From contig JAHFRU010000002.1 in NCBI GenBank assembly GCA_023266115.1, forward strand, positions 124,001 through 188,000: a stretch of 64,000 bases of DNA, given 5' to 3'. Origin of the DNA: Gammaproteobacteria bacterium (GTDB lineage: Bacteria; Pseudomonadota; Gammaproteobacteria; VBWC01). The notes below the pieces were generated by a model. It saw nothing but the letters and a program-made list of their open reading frames with translations. It had not been told where the DNA came from and did not search any database. Of the stretch, positions 8,679-19,558 are shown one piece after another. Numbering within the stretch: the stretch's first letter is position 1; the number at the start of each line of letters is the position of its first letter. The position numbers and the translations under genes were made by a program.

Positions 8679-9259
8679 TCGATAACGCCCCCGGCACGCA
8701 TCCAATGGGAGACTCGTTAATCGAGGTTCATGCCTATGTCGGGCTCGGCGCCAATCTGGGCAACCCGGTACGGCAACTGCTGGCGGCGCTTGATGCGTTG
8801 GAGCGTATTCCGGCGACCCGCGTTATCTTCAGTTCGTCTCTGTATCGCAGCCGGCCGATGGGCGACATCGGTCAGCCGGATTTTATCAACGCGGTCGCCG
8901 CGCTGGCTACCAGGCTCACGCCCCTGGAGTTACTGGAGCACCTGCAACGTATCGAGCGCGAACAGGGGCGGGTGCGTACTGCGGAGCGTTGGGGGCCACG
9001 CAGGCTCGATCTCGATTTACTGCTCTACGGCGACGAGACGATACGATCGGCGCGGCTGCAAGTGCCGCATCCGGGACTGTGCGAGCGTGATTTTGTGTTG
9101 TGCCCGCTGAACGAGATTGCGCCACACCTGGAGATTGCCGGGCTCGGTACCGTGGCCGACCTGCTCGCCACGTGCCAGCGTCACGATGTGCAGCGCGTCG
9201 GCCAGCCAGCAGAGATGCGGGGGCGCGCGGGCGACAGCCGGCCGGCGATGGATCAATGA
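8675..9259 (+). CDS. folK: 6-hydroxymethyl-7,8-dihydropterin pyrophosphokinase
   Basis: 194 aa. HPPK transfers pyrophosphate from ATP to 6-hydroxymethyl-7,8-dihydropterin in folate synthesis. Visible motifs are GLGANLG near residue 29, a sulphonamide-pathway-type pocket segment (GQPDFINAVAAL), and the signature RWGPRRLDLDLLLYG with the metal-binding Asp pair. It starts at ATG 8675 overlapping the pcnB stop (ATGA). An alternative ATG at residue 11 would give a protein closer to the usual N-terminus. The end is extended by ~25 Arg/Gly-rich residues beyond the normal domain. The pcnB-folK-panBC order is widespread in gammaproteobacteria. Confidence 0.92.
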   Translation: MIDNAPGTHPMGDSLIEVHAYVGLGANLGNPVRQLLAALDALERIPATRVIFSSSLYRSRPMGDIGQPDFINAVAALATRLTPLELLEHLQRIEREQGRVRTAERWGPRRLDLDLLLYGDETIRSARLQVPHPGLCERDFVLCPLNEIAPHLEIAGLGTVADLLATCQRHDVQRVGQPAEMRGRAGDSRPAMDQ

Positions 9260-9897
9260 CGCCGGGCTTTATTGTCGTCGAGGGACCGATAGGCGTCGGC
9301 AAGACCAGTCTCGCGCGGCGGCTCGCGGCAACGTTCGGCAGCGAACTGCTGCTGGAAGGTGCCGAGGAGAATCCGTTTCTCGAACGTTTCTATCAGAATC
9401 CGCGCCATGCGGCGTTGCCGACCCAGCTCTATTTCCTGTTTCAGCGGGCGCGTCAATTGCAGGCGATACGGCAGGGGGACATGTTCAATCCAGTGCACGT
9501 TGCCGATTTTTTAATGGAAAAGGACCGGCTGTTCGCCCAGATCACGCTCGACGACGAAGAGTTCAAGCTCTACGAACAGGTCTACCGGCAGATGACGCTG
9601 GAAGTGTCGCGTCCCGATCTGGTGGTGTACCTGCAGGCACCGGTCAGCGTGCTGCTGGAGCGTATCGCCAGGCGTGGCTTACCGTACGAAAAGCTGATCG
9701 AATCGGCTTATCTGCAACGGGTGGTCGATGCCTATACACGTTATTTCCATCATTACGATGCGTCGCCGTTGCTCATCGTCAACGCCACCGAAATCGACTT
9801 GGCGCGCAGTGAGGAAGACTATCAGCTGTTGCTGGAGCGCATACGCGAAACGAGCCGCGGTCGCCACTACTTCAATCCCATGCCGATTGCGCTGTAA
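9256..9897 (+). CDS. Deoxynucleoside (deoxyadenosine/deoxyguanosine-type) kinase
   Basis: 213 aa from ATG 9256, which overlaps the folK stop (ATGA). P-loop GPIGVGKTSL occurs at about residues 9-18. The N-terminal half also has EENPFLERFY, typical of dCK/dGK-like kinases. LMEKDRLFAQITL corresponds to the region carrying the catalytic acid and arginine, and the lid region is RIARRGLPYEK. It would phosphorylate purine deoxynucleosides for salvage. The exact substrate cannot be read from sequence. It is inserted between folK and panB, a position seen in several gammaproteobacteria, and is part of the same co-directional run. Confidence 0.87.
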   Translation: MTPGFIVVEGPIGVGKTSLARRLAATFGSELLLEGAEENPFLERFYQNPRHAALPTQLYFLFQRARQLQAIRQGDMFNPVHVADFLMEKDRLFAQITLDDEEFKLYEQVYRQMTLEVSRPDLVVYLQAPVSVLLERIARRGLPYEKLIESAYLQRVVDAYTRYFHHYDASPLLIVNATEIDLARSEEDYQLLLERIRETSRGRHYFNPMPIAL

Positions 9898-9970
9898 AAT
9901 CGCGTTTTCGGCAATATGGCCGCTGGCGGCCGTATTGTGAGCGCGACGGGTCTGCCTTGAAACCAACGAG

Positions 9971-10795
9971 ATGACTGCGGTGGATAACCAGACTATCACG
10001 ACACTGGTAACGCTACGCACGCTGCAGAAGTACAAGTCGCAGCATGACCGGTTTGCCTGCCTGACCGCCTACGATGCGAGCTACGCGCGTTTGTTGGCAG
10101 CCGCTGGCGTCGAGGTGCTGCTGGTCGGCGATTCGCTCGGCATGGTGATTCAGGGGCAGACGAATACGCTGCCGGTGACGATCGCTGACATGATCTACCA
10201 CGCGCGCTGCGTGCGCCGTGGCAGCCCCGACACGCTGCTGATCGCGGACATGCCGTTCATGAGTGACATGACCCCGATACAGGCGCTGGGCAATGCATCG
10301 CGGCTGCTTGCCGAGGGCGGCGCGAATGTCGTCAAGCTTGAAGGTGGCGCGCGTCTGCTCGATACCGTGTCGTTACTCGCCGGTCGCGGTGTGCCGGTAT
10401 GCGCGCATCTGGGCCTGTTGCCGCAATCGGTCAACAAGCTCGGCGGTTACAGCGTGCAGGGGCGTGATGCCCAGGCCGCGCGGCAGATCGTTCAGGACGC
10501 GCAGGATCTCGAGCGCGCCGGCGCCGATCTGGTACTGCTCGAGTGCGTGCCGAATGCGCTTGCCGAAGAAGTGGTGGCACGGCTGAAAATCCCGGTGATC
10601 GGTATCGGCGCGGGGCCATCCTGCGACGGCCAGGTACTGGTGGTCTACGACATGCTCGGCATCACGCCCGGTAAACCGCCGCGGTTTGTCAAAAACTTTC
10701 TCGCGGATTACGGCGATGTTCAACAGGCGGTGGCGGCCTATGTCGAGGCGGTCAGGAACGGGACCTTTCCGGCGCCGGAGCACTGTTTCAAATAA
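9971..10795 (+). CDS. panB: 3-methyl-2-oxobutanoate hydroxymethyltransferase
   Basis: 274 aa. It transfers a hydroxymethyl group from methylene-THF to alpha-ketoisovalerate, the first step of pantoate formation. Family hallmarks are LTAYDASYARL, VGDSLGMVIQG with a Mg ligand Asp, ADMPFMSD, VKLEGG, HLGLLPQSVN and GIGAGPSCDGQVLV. Length is standard. The gap before it (9898-9970) contains an inverted repeat, GGCC-GCTGGC-GGCC flanked by AATA/TATT, at about 9913-9936, without a T-tract. The stop overlaps the panC start (TAATG), so the two are coupled. Confidence 0.96.
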   Translation: MTAVDNQTITTLVTLRTLQKYKSQHDRFACLTAYDASYARLLAAAGVEVLLVGDSLGMVIQGQTNTLPVTIADMIYHARCVRRGSPDTLLIADMPFMSDMTPIQALGNASRLLAEGGANVVKLEGGARLLDTVSLLAGRGVPVCAHLGLLPQSVNKLGGYSVQGRDAQAARQIVQDAQDLERAGADLVLLECVPNALAEEVVARLKIPVIGIGAGPSCDGQVLVVYDMLGITPGKPPRFVKNFLADYGDVQQAVAAYVEAVRNGTFPAPEHCFK

Positions 10796-11652
10796 TGCAG
10801 ACGGTGACGACGAGCGCGGCGCTGCGCGAGACTGTCGCGGACTGGCGGACGCCACCGCAACGTATTGCGCTGGTGCCGACGATGGGCAACCTGCATGACG
10901 GGCATTTGAGTCTCATCCGGTGTGCGCGGCAGGCGGGCGACAGGGTGGTAGCGAGTATCTTCGTCAATCCGCTCCAGTTCAGCGCCGCCGAGGACTTTGA
11001 GGGTTATCGACGCACGCTGGACATGGACGCCGGCAAACTGCGCGAGGCGGGGGTCGATCTGCTATTTGCGCCAGTCGACGCGGAAATTTATCCGCACGGT
11101 CACCGCAATGTCACGGCGGTTGAGGTGCCGGTGTTGTCGACTATGCTGTGCGGCGAGTTCCGGCCGGGTCATTTCCGCGGCGTGGCGACCGTCGTCGCCA
11201 AGCTGTTCAATCTGGTCCAGCCGGACGTCGCCGTATTCGGCGAGAAGGACTACCAGCAACTGCTGGTGATTCGCCGCATGGTGACCGATCTGGATTTCCC
11301 GGTGCGGATAATCGCGGCGCCGACGGTGCGGGAAACGGATGGGCTCGCCATGAGTTCGCGCAACGGCTATCTTGCTGCCGGCGAACGGCAGCGCGCGGCC
11401 GTGCTGTATGAAACGTTAAGCGCCATCCGCGACGCGATTATGGGCGGTTTGCGTGACTACGGAGCACTTGAAGCGGAAGGGCGATTGCGACTTGAACGCG
11501 CCGGATTCCGTCCCGATTATGTCGCTGTACGGCGGTCCGCGGACCTGCTGCCCGCTGGCGCCAGTGACAGAAATCTGGCGATCCTCGGGGCCGCGTGGCT
11601 CGGAAGGGCGCGTCTGATTGACAATTTGCAGCTGGGCTTGTCTAACGGGTGA
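10795..11652 (+). CDS. panC: Pantothenate synthetase
   Basis: 285 aa. It joins pantoate and beta-alanine with ATP to make pantothenate. The nucleotidyltransferase HIGH-like motif is in PTMGNLHDGHLSLI (residues ~24-37). GEKDYQQL, the FRPGHFRGVATVV segment and the KMSKS-like SSRNGYL follow in order. The start ATG shares bases with the panB stop. The C-terminal beta-alanine/pantoate domain appears complete, and the length is typical. The next gene, panD, supplies the beta-alanine substrate. Confidence 0.96.
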   Translation: MQTVTTSAALRETVADWRTPPQRIALVPTMGNLHDGHLSLIRCARQAGDRVVASIFVNPLQFSAAEDFEGYRRTLDMDAGKLREAGVDLLFAPVDAEIYPHGHRNVTAVEVPVLSTMLCGEFRPGHFRGVATVVAKLFNLVQPDVAVFGEKDYQQLLVIRRMVTDLDFPVRIIAAPTVRETDGLAMSSRNGYLAAGERQRAAVLYETLSAIRDAIMGGLRDYGALEAEGRLRLERAGFRPDYVAVRRSADLLPAGASDRNLAILGAAWLGRARLIDNLQLGLSNG

Positions 11653-11749
11653 TCAGACGGGAAAATGGGCGCGCTGGACAGGACGATAATTGGGTATAAT
11701 TCGCGACCCGGCCGGACAGGCAGGATTTTCAGATCGTTGGGAACGACCC

Positions 11750-12130
11750 ATGCAGAGAACCATGTTAAAAGCGAAGTTGCACCGTGCGTGCGTGACACAT
11801 TCCGAACTGGAATATGACGGGTCATGCGCGATCGACGGTAAGTTGCTCGAGGCGGCCGGAATCGCCGAATACGAGCAGATCCAGATCTATAACATCAATA
11901 ATGGCGAGCGTTTTACCACCTATGCGATCCGCGCGGCCGAAGGGTCCGGCATCGTGTCGGTCAACGGCGCCGCCGCCCATAAGGCCAGTCCGGGCGATCG
12001 CGTGATTATTTGCATTTACGCGACGGTGGACGAGCGGGAGCTGGCGGCGTTCAAGCCGACGCTGATCTATCTTGACGGGCGCAACCGCATCGAGCGGCGC
12101 AGCCACTTCATCCCGGTGCAGGTGGCGTAG
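11750..12130 (+). CDS. panD: Aspartate 1-decarboxylase proenzyme
   Basis: 126 aa. It makes beta-alanine from aspartate. The proenzyme self-cleaves between Gly and Ser in DGSCAID (about residues 23-29), and the Ser becomes the pyruvoyl cofactor. I place the start at ATG 11750 ([13 protein letters not shown]), because it aligns with the usual N-terminus beginning 4 residues before the conserved ML-KLHR. A longer in-frame reading from 11690 adds unrelated residues. [11 protein letters not shown] and the final ATVDE complete the family pattern. A TATAAT at 11695-11700 suggests panD may have its own promoter besides panBC readthrough. Confidence 0.95.
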   Translation: MQRTMLKAKLHRACVTHSELEYDGSCAIDGKLLEAAGIAEYEQIQIYNINNGERFTTYAIRAAEGSGIVSVNGAAAHKASPGDRVIICIYATVDERELAAFKPTLIYLDGRNRIERRSHFIPVQVA

Positions 12131-12152
12131 CGTCCCGTCCCGTCCGCTGAAG

Positions 12153-12359
12153 TTACGCGGACATAACCTGACCCGACTCGGCAAAGCAGTCATCCCGCCA
12201 CAGACAGGCGGTCTGATCGCAGTAGCCGTTGCGCGCGGTAGCGAAACAATCAAAGTTTCCCTCGCCCTGCTGGATCGCCCGGATCAAGGCGGTCTTGTTC
12301 AGCTTGCCCGGTTTAACGCCGCTACTGCGGGCGATTTTCTGGACGTCCTGTAAATTCAT
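12153..12359 (-). CDS. Small SAP-like protein with four cysteines
   Basis: 68 aa. Residues 1-~30 (LQDVQKIARSSGVKPGKL-KTALIRAIQ) form a SAP/Rho-N-like helix-extended-helix that usually contacts nucleic acid. The second half has four Cys spaced 8-4-5 residues apart (CFATARNGYC, ACLW, DDC), which could bind a metal. The GNFDCFATARNGYCDQ-CLWRDDC pattern recurs in uncharacterised short proteins of gamma- and betaproteobacteria. Function is unknown; nucleic-acid binding is an inference. It is divergent from a very short ORF at 12383 and lies between panD (convergent) and ppc. Confidence 0.75.
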   Translation of the reverse strand: MNLQDVQKIARSSGVKPGKLNKTALIRAIQQGEGNFDCFATARNGYCDQTACLWRDDCFAESGQVMSA

Positions 12360-12382
12360 TGTGAGTCTCCCGGAGGTTTGTG

Positions 12383-12451
12383 ATGGCGCGGATAGATAAT
12401 GCGTACGATATAACGACCGCGTTGATAGAGAGACTGCGGAAGCAAGGCTGA
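12383..12451 (+). CDS. Possible 22-residue small ORF
   Basis: ATG at 12383 has an excellent ribosome-binding site, GGAGG at 12372-12376, with a 6-nt gap. The frame runs 22 codons to TGA at 12449-12451 (MARIDNAYDI... ERLRKQG). The peptide is charged and could be an amphipathic helix. It starts 24 bp from the divergent SAP-like gene and ends 14 bp before the convergent ppc stop. The evidence is only the ribosome-binding site plus the open frame. I do not recognise the peptide. Confidence 0.35.
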   Translation: MARIDNAYDITTALIERLRKQG

Positions 12452-12464
12452 GTTCCCGGATGCG

Positions 12465-15263
<2,799 letters not shown>

Positions 15264-15345
15264 CGTCGGTCGCTATGTTGATAAATAGTTTTGCAGGGTT
15301 GGTACCTGCCGTCGGCCCACAGCGCCGAAGCAGCGGGCTATTGTA

Positions 15346-16815
15346 CTAGATATCCGCGCCGGTGGTGCGCGTCTGTTCCGCTCTCTTATATAGCGCGAGA
15401 TACTGGATGGCGCTGCGCTTCCAGCTGAAATCCTTGTGCATGCCGTTTCTGACCAGCTTCTGCCAGCTGTGCGGTTGGCGGTATTGCGCGATGGCGCGCC
15501 GGATGGCGTCGAGCAACGCGGCTGCGTCGGGCGTATCAAAAACAAATCCGGTGGCGGCGCCACTGGTAATGCCGTCGTCGGTCGCGTCGGTGACCGTGTC
15601 CGCCAGACCGCCGGTCCGGTGCACTATGGGCACGGTGCCGTAGCGCAGACTGTACAGCTGATTCAGGCCGCAGGGTTCAAAGCGCGACGGCATGCAGAAC
15701 ATGTCGGCACCCGCCTCGATATCATGGGCCAGTTGCTCGTTGTAGCCGATACGCACGCCGAGCCGGTCAGGCTGCTGCTGAGCGATCAACGACAGCGCCT
15801 CCTCAAAACGCGCCTCGCCGCTGCCCAGAATCACGATCTGAATGTCCATCGCCAGCAGCTGCGGCATCGCGGCAAGCAGCAGGTCGATGCCTTTCTGTTC
15901 GACCAGGCGTCCGACGAAACCGATCAACGGTGTATCGGCCGCCGCGGGTAGTCCGAATTTCCGGCGCAATTCGTCTTTGTCAATCGCCTTTTTATGCAAC
16001 GTGCCGACGTCGTAGCGCTGCTTGATCAATACGTCATTCGCCGGATCCCACGCGCTGTAGTCGGCGCCGTTCAGTATGCCGGTTAACTCGTTTTTACGCG
16101 CCACCAGCAGGCCCTCGAGGCCGTAGCCATATTGCGGCGTGCAGATTTCCTCCGCATAGGTCGGGCTGACCGTATTCAGCATGTCCGCGAACACCAGGCC
16201 GCCCTTGATGAACGACAGCCGGCCGAAAAACTCTATCGCGTCGAACGACCAAAGGCTTGCCGGCAGATTTAGCCGCTGAAACGTTGGCCACGAAAACAGC
16301 CCCTGATAGGCGAGGTTGTGTATCGTGAATACCGTCGCCGGGCGCGCTGTTTCCGTGGCCAGCAGCGCTGGCACCAGGCCGGTCTGCCAGTCGTTGCAAT
16401 GGACAATGTCCGGAGTCCAGGCCAGCCCCGCACGGTCCAGCGCGATCGCCGTGACCGCGTGGCAGAACGCGGCGTAGCGGTCGGCGTTGTCCGGCCAGTC
16501 GTTGCCGTCGGGGCCGCAGTACGGATGTCCGCTGCGATCGAAATGCTCTGGGGAATCGACCAGCCAGGTCTTGACCGTGCTGCCGGGCAGCTTTGTTTCC
16601 CAGATACGCGTTGGCGTGATCACGCCGGGCAACCCGGTCGCCACCAGTTTCGGCTGGCCGGCGTTTTTTAGTACGTCGCGGTAGGCGGGCATGACGACGC
16701 GCACGTCATGCCGCATATTGCGCAGGGTGATCGGCAGCGTACCGGCAACGTCACCCAGTCCACCGGTCTTCATCAGCGGGTACACTTCGCTGGCGGCAAA
16801 CAGAATTTTTTTCAT
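15346..16815 (-). CDS. glgA: Glycogen synthase (ADP-glucose type, GT5)
   Basis: 489 aa. It elongates alpha-1,4-glucan from ADP-glucose. The N-terminal Rossmann domain has KTGGLGDVAGTLP at residues 16-28, whose Lys binds ADP-glucose. HCNDWQTGLVPALL and TIHNLAYQG follow. The C-terminal domain has GFVGRLVEQKGIDLL, MPSRFEPCGLNQLYSLRYG (catalytic Glu) and RTGGLADTV. Length matches family norm. It is divergent from the gnd-zwf-pgi operon across a 222-bp AT-rich gap, so storage and sugar-phosphate oxidation could share a control region. Confidence 0.96.
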   Translation of the reverse strand: MKKILFAASEVYPLMKTGGLGDVAGTLPITLRNMRHDVRVVMPAYRDVLKNAGQPKLVATGLPGVITPTRIWETKLPGSTVKTWLVDSPEHFDRSGHPYCGPDGNDWPDNADRYAAFCHAVTAIALDRAGLAWTPDIVHCNDWQTGLVPALLATETARPATVFTIHNLAYQGLFSWPTFQRLNLPASLWSFDAIEFFGRLSFIKGGLVFADMLNTVSPTYAEEICTPQYGYGLEGLLVARKNELTGILNGADYSAWDPANDVLIKQRYDVGTLHKKAIDKDELRRKFGLPAAADTPLIGFVGRLVEQKGIDLLLAAMPQLLAMDIQIVILGSGEARFEEALSLIAQQQPDRLGVRIGYNEQLAHDIEAGADMFCMPSRFEPCGLNQLYSLRYGTVPIVHRTGGLADTVTDATDDGITSGAATGFVFDTPDAAALLDAIRRAIAQYRQPHSWQKLVRNGMHKDFSWKRSAIQYLALYKRAEQTRTTGADI

Positions 16816-17037
16816 ACGACAATCAGCTCCGCCTGTGCGGGCAACCGGCGGCCGGTTGCACAGCGATCACTGGGTCAAGGAAATCTGGCTTTACCGGGTA
16901 AGAATGAATATAGTTGATTCTAATTAAATGGATTTTTCGATACATCGTGACATTATTTTAAGTCGCTTTCGGGGCGGCGTACAATTCGTTCGGGCGCTGG
17001 CGGTCATGACGGACTGGCATGCGGACGGGAGGAATCG

Positions 17038-17958
17038 ATGAAAATCGCAATGGTGGGGCTGGGCAAGATGGGCGGTAACATGACGCGGCGGCTGTGCCGC
17101 GGCGGCATCGAGGTCGTCGGATTCGATCGCTCGGCGGCGGTTGTCAAAGAGCTGGCGGCCTCCGCCGGCATGAAGGTAGCCTCGTCCGTGCCCGACCTCG
17201 TCGGCAAGCTTGCCTCGCCGCGGATCATATGGTTGATGCTGCCAAGCGGTGATCCGACCGAGGCGCAGATACAGGAACTGATTCCGCTGCTGCAAAAGCG
17301 CGACGTTGTGATCGACGGCGGTAACTCCAACTACCACGACAGCCAGCGCCGTGGGGCGTGGCTTGCCGAACACGGCATCGGCTATATGGACGCCGGCACG
17401 TCCGGCGGCGTCTGGGGGCTCGATAACGGTTATTGCCTGATGGTCGGTGCCGAGCCGTGGGTGGCGGAGCTGGTTGCGCCGGTGCTGAAGGTGCTGGCGC
17501 CTGCACCCGATCGAGGTTGGGCGCATGTCGGCCCGGTCGGCGCCGGACATTTCACCAAGATGATCCATAACGGTATCGAGTACGGCATGATGCAGGCCTA
17601 TGCCGAAGGGCTGAGTCTGCTGCGCGGCAAACAGGAATTCGGGCTGGATCTCGCCGAAATCACCGAATTGTGGCGTCACAGCTCCGTAGTGCGCAGCTGG
17701 TTGCTGGACCTGACCGCGCAATCACTGGCCAAGGACCAGGAGCTCGCGGATGTCGCGCCGGTTGTCGCCGATTCCGGTGAAGGACGCTGGACGGTAATCG
17801 AGGCCGTCGATCAGGGCGTGGCGGCGCCGGTAATTACGCTGGCGCTGCAGGCGCGTTTTGCCAGCCAGGACACGCGTGGCTACGGCAATCGACTACTGTC
17901 GATGATGCGCAACGCCTTCGGTGGTCACGACATTAAAAAAGCCGGGAAGCCTTCATGA
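17038..17958 (+). CDS. gnd: 6-phosphogluconate dehydrogenase (decarboxylating), short form
   Basis: 306 aa, the short 'YqeC-like' class rather than the ~470-aa enteric enzyme. It oxidises and decarboxylates 6-phosphogluconate to ribulose 5-phosphate. The Rossmann motif is MVGLGKMGGNM at the N-terminus. DGGNSNYHDS, the substrate signature DAGTSGGVWGLDNGYCLM and the catalytic Lys in FTKMIHNGIEYG are present. The short class is often NAD-preferring, but this cannot be decided here. The 222-bp upstream gap is AT-rich around 16900-16965 and probably holds the promoters for this operon and glgA. Its stop overlaps the zwf start (ATGA). Confidence 0.95.
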   Translation: MKIAMVGLGKMGGNMTRRLCRGGIEVVGFDRSAAVVKELAASAGMKVASSVPDLVGKLASPRIIWLMLPSGDPTEAQIQELIPLLQKRDVVIDGGNSNYHDSQRRGAWLAEHGIGYMDAGTSGGVWGLDNGYCLMVGAEPWVAELVAPVLKVLAPAPDRGWAHVGPVGAGHFTKMIHNGIEYGMMQAYAEGLSLLRGKQEFGLDLAEITELWRHSSVVRSWLLDLTAQSLAKDQELADVAPVVADSGEGRWTVIEAVDQGVAAPVITLALQARFASQDTRGYGNRLLSMMRNAFGGHDIKKAGKPS

Positions 17959-19484
17959 TAGAGTCATGTACGCTGGTGATTTTCGGTGCGACCGGCAACC
18001 TCAGCCGGCGCAAGTTGATTCCGTCGCTATATCGTCTTGATGTGGCCGGCCGGTTGCCGGAACGCATGTTTATCATGGCGTTCGCGCGGCGGCCGTGGGA
18101 TCAGGCGAAATGGATGGACGAGGTCCGGACGATGCTGACCGATGCCGTGGGTGACGAGTTTTCGGACGAGGCCTTCGGGCGGTTCAGCGGGCGCCTGCGA
18201 TATTTCGAGGGCGATATCGGCGATGTTGCGGCGTTTCAGCGCCTGCACGCCCAGTTTGGTGATGGTGTGGATCTCCCGACCAACATCATCTTTTATCTGT
18301 CCATTCCGCCCTCCGAGTTTGGCACGGTGATCGACAGCCTGGGCAATGCCGCGCTGCTGGCGGAACAACACGGCTGGCGGCGTGTCGTGATCGAGAAGCC
18401 GTTTGGTTACGACCTGCTCAGCGCGCAGTCGCTGCAGCGGAGTTTTAACAAATACCTCGTTGAGCGTCAGATCTTTCGTATCGATCATTATCTGGGCAAA
18501 GGCACCGTTCAGAACATCCTGGTGTTTCGCTTTGCCAATCTGCTGCTGGAGCCGGTCTGGAACCGGGAACATATCGATTACGTCCAGATCACCCATTCGG
18601 AAACGCTCGGCATCGAGGATCGCGCCGAATATTACGAAGGCGCTGGTGCCTTGCGCGACATGCTGCAAAGTCATCTGATGCAGTTGCTGACGCTGGTGGC
18701 GATGGAGCCGCCGCCGAACATGCAGTCCGAATCGCTGCGTGACGAGAAGGTCAAGGTACTGAAGTCGATCCGGTCGATACCGCAGAACGCGGTGCACGCA
18801 CACGCGTTCCGGGGGCAGTATACGCGTGGCGCGATCGACGGCAAGCCCGTCAAGGGATACCTGGAGGAAGAGAGCATCACGCCCAACAGTACCACCGAGA
18901 CCTATGCGGCGATCAAGCTGTATATCGACAACTGGCGCTGGCGCGGCGTGCCGTTTTATCTGCGTACCGGCAAGCGCATGGCGGAATCGTCGTCGGCGAT
19001 CTGCATCCGTTTCAAGGAGCCGCCGCATCAGCTGTTCCGCGACACGCATCTGGAGCGTATGCGGCCCAACTGGCTGCTGCTCGGGATTCAGCCGCAGGAG
19101 TGTCTGCGTATGGAACTGCAGGCCAAGGTGCCAGGCGCCGAGATGCGCACGCGCACCGTCGGACTGGACGCGAGCTATCGCGCCAAGCATGAAAAGCACG
19201 CGGACGCCTATGAAGACCTGCTGATCGACGTAGTGCGCGGCGATCATTCGCTGTTTCTGCGCTACGATGAGGTGGAGTGGGCGTGGCGGGTGGTTGACCC
19301 GATCATCAAGGTGTGGTCGATGGAGCGCGATTTTATTAATACCTATGCCGCCGGAAGCTGGGGCCCGCGTGGCACCTACCGCCTGTTTGACCGCGAGGAC
19401 CAGTTCTGGCGCCATGCGTTGAATGTCGAGGCGGGAGACGTCGAGGAAGGCGCCCGGCAGAACAGGAATACGCCGCCGCTTTAG
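17955..19484 (+). CDS. zwf: Glucose-6-phosphate 1-dehydrogenase
   Basis: 509 aa. It oxidises glucose 6-phosphate to 6-phosphogluconolactone. The nucleotide-binding motif is FGATGNLSRRKL at the N-terminus. EKPFGYD and the signature RIDHYLGKGTVQN (catalytic His region, about residue 175) follow. LRTGKRMAE lies in the C-terminal domain. It is preceded by gnd (4-bp overlap) and followed by pgi after 74 bp. A perfect 7-bp hairpin, CCGCCGC-TTTA-GCGGCGG (19473-19490), spans the stop codon without a T-tract. It could modulate expression between zwf and pgi. A lactonase gene (pgl) is not present nearby. Confidence 0.97.
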   Translation: MIESCTLVIFGATGNLSRRKLIPSLYRLDVAGRLPERMFIMAFARRPWDQAKWMDEVRTMLTDAVGDEFSDEAFGRFSGRLRYFEGDIGDVAAFQRLHAQFGDGVDLPTNIIFYLSIPPSEFGTVIDSLGNAALLAEQHGWRRVVIEKPFGYDLLSAQSLQRSFNKYLVERQIFRIDHYLGKGTVQNILVFRFANLLLEPVWNREHIDYVQITHSETLGIEDRAEYYEGAGALRDMLQSHLMQLLTLVAMEPPPNMQSESLRDEKVKVLKSIRSIPQNAVHAHAFRGQYTRGAIDGKPVKGYLEEESITPNSTTETYAAIKLYIDNWRWRGVPFYLRTGKRMAESSSAICIRFKEPPHQLFRDTHLERMRPNWLLLGIQPQECLRMELQAKVPGAEMRTRTVGLDASYRAKHEKHADAYEDLLIDVVRGDHSLFLRYDEVEWAWRVVDPIIKVWSMERDFINTYAAGSWGPRGTYRLFDREDQFWRHALNVEAGDVEEGARQNRNTPPL

Positions 19485-19558
19485 CGGCGGTGTCACTCGC
19501 AGGGTTTTCGCAGGAATAGCAATAACAGCACAACGATGGCTGGGCGGGTACTCTAAAC

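Noticed and set aside
9913-9936. Hairpin before panB as terminator
   Set aside because: It has good symmetry but no following T-run, and the genes on both sides are co-directional. I kept it only as a note in the panB entry.
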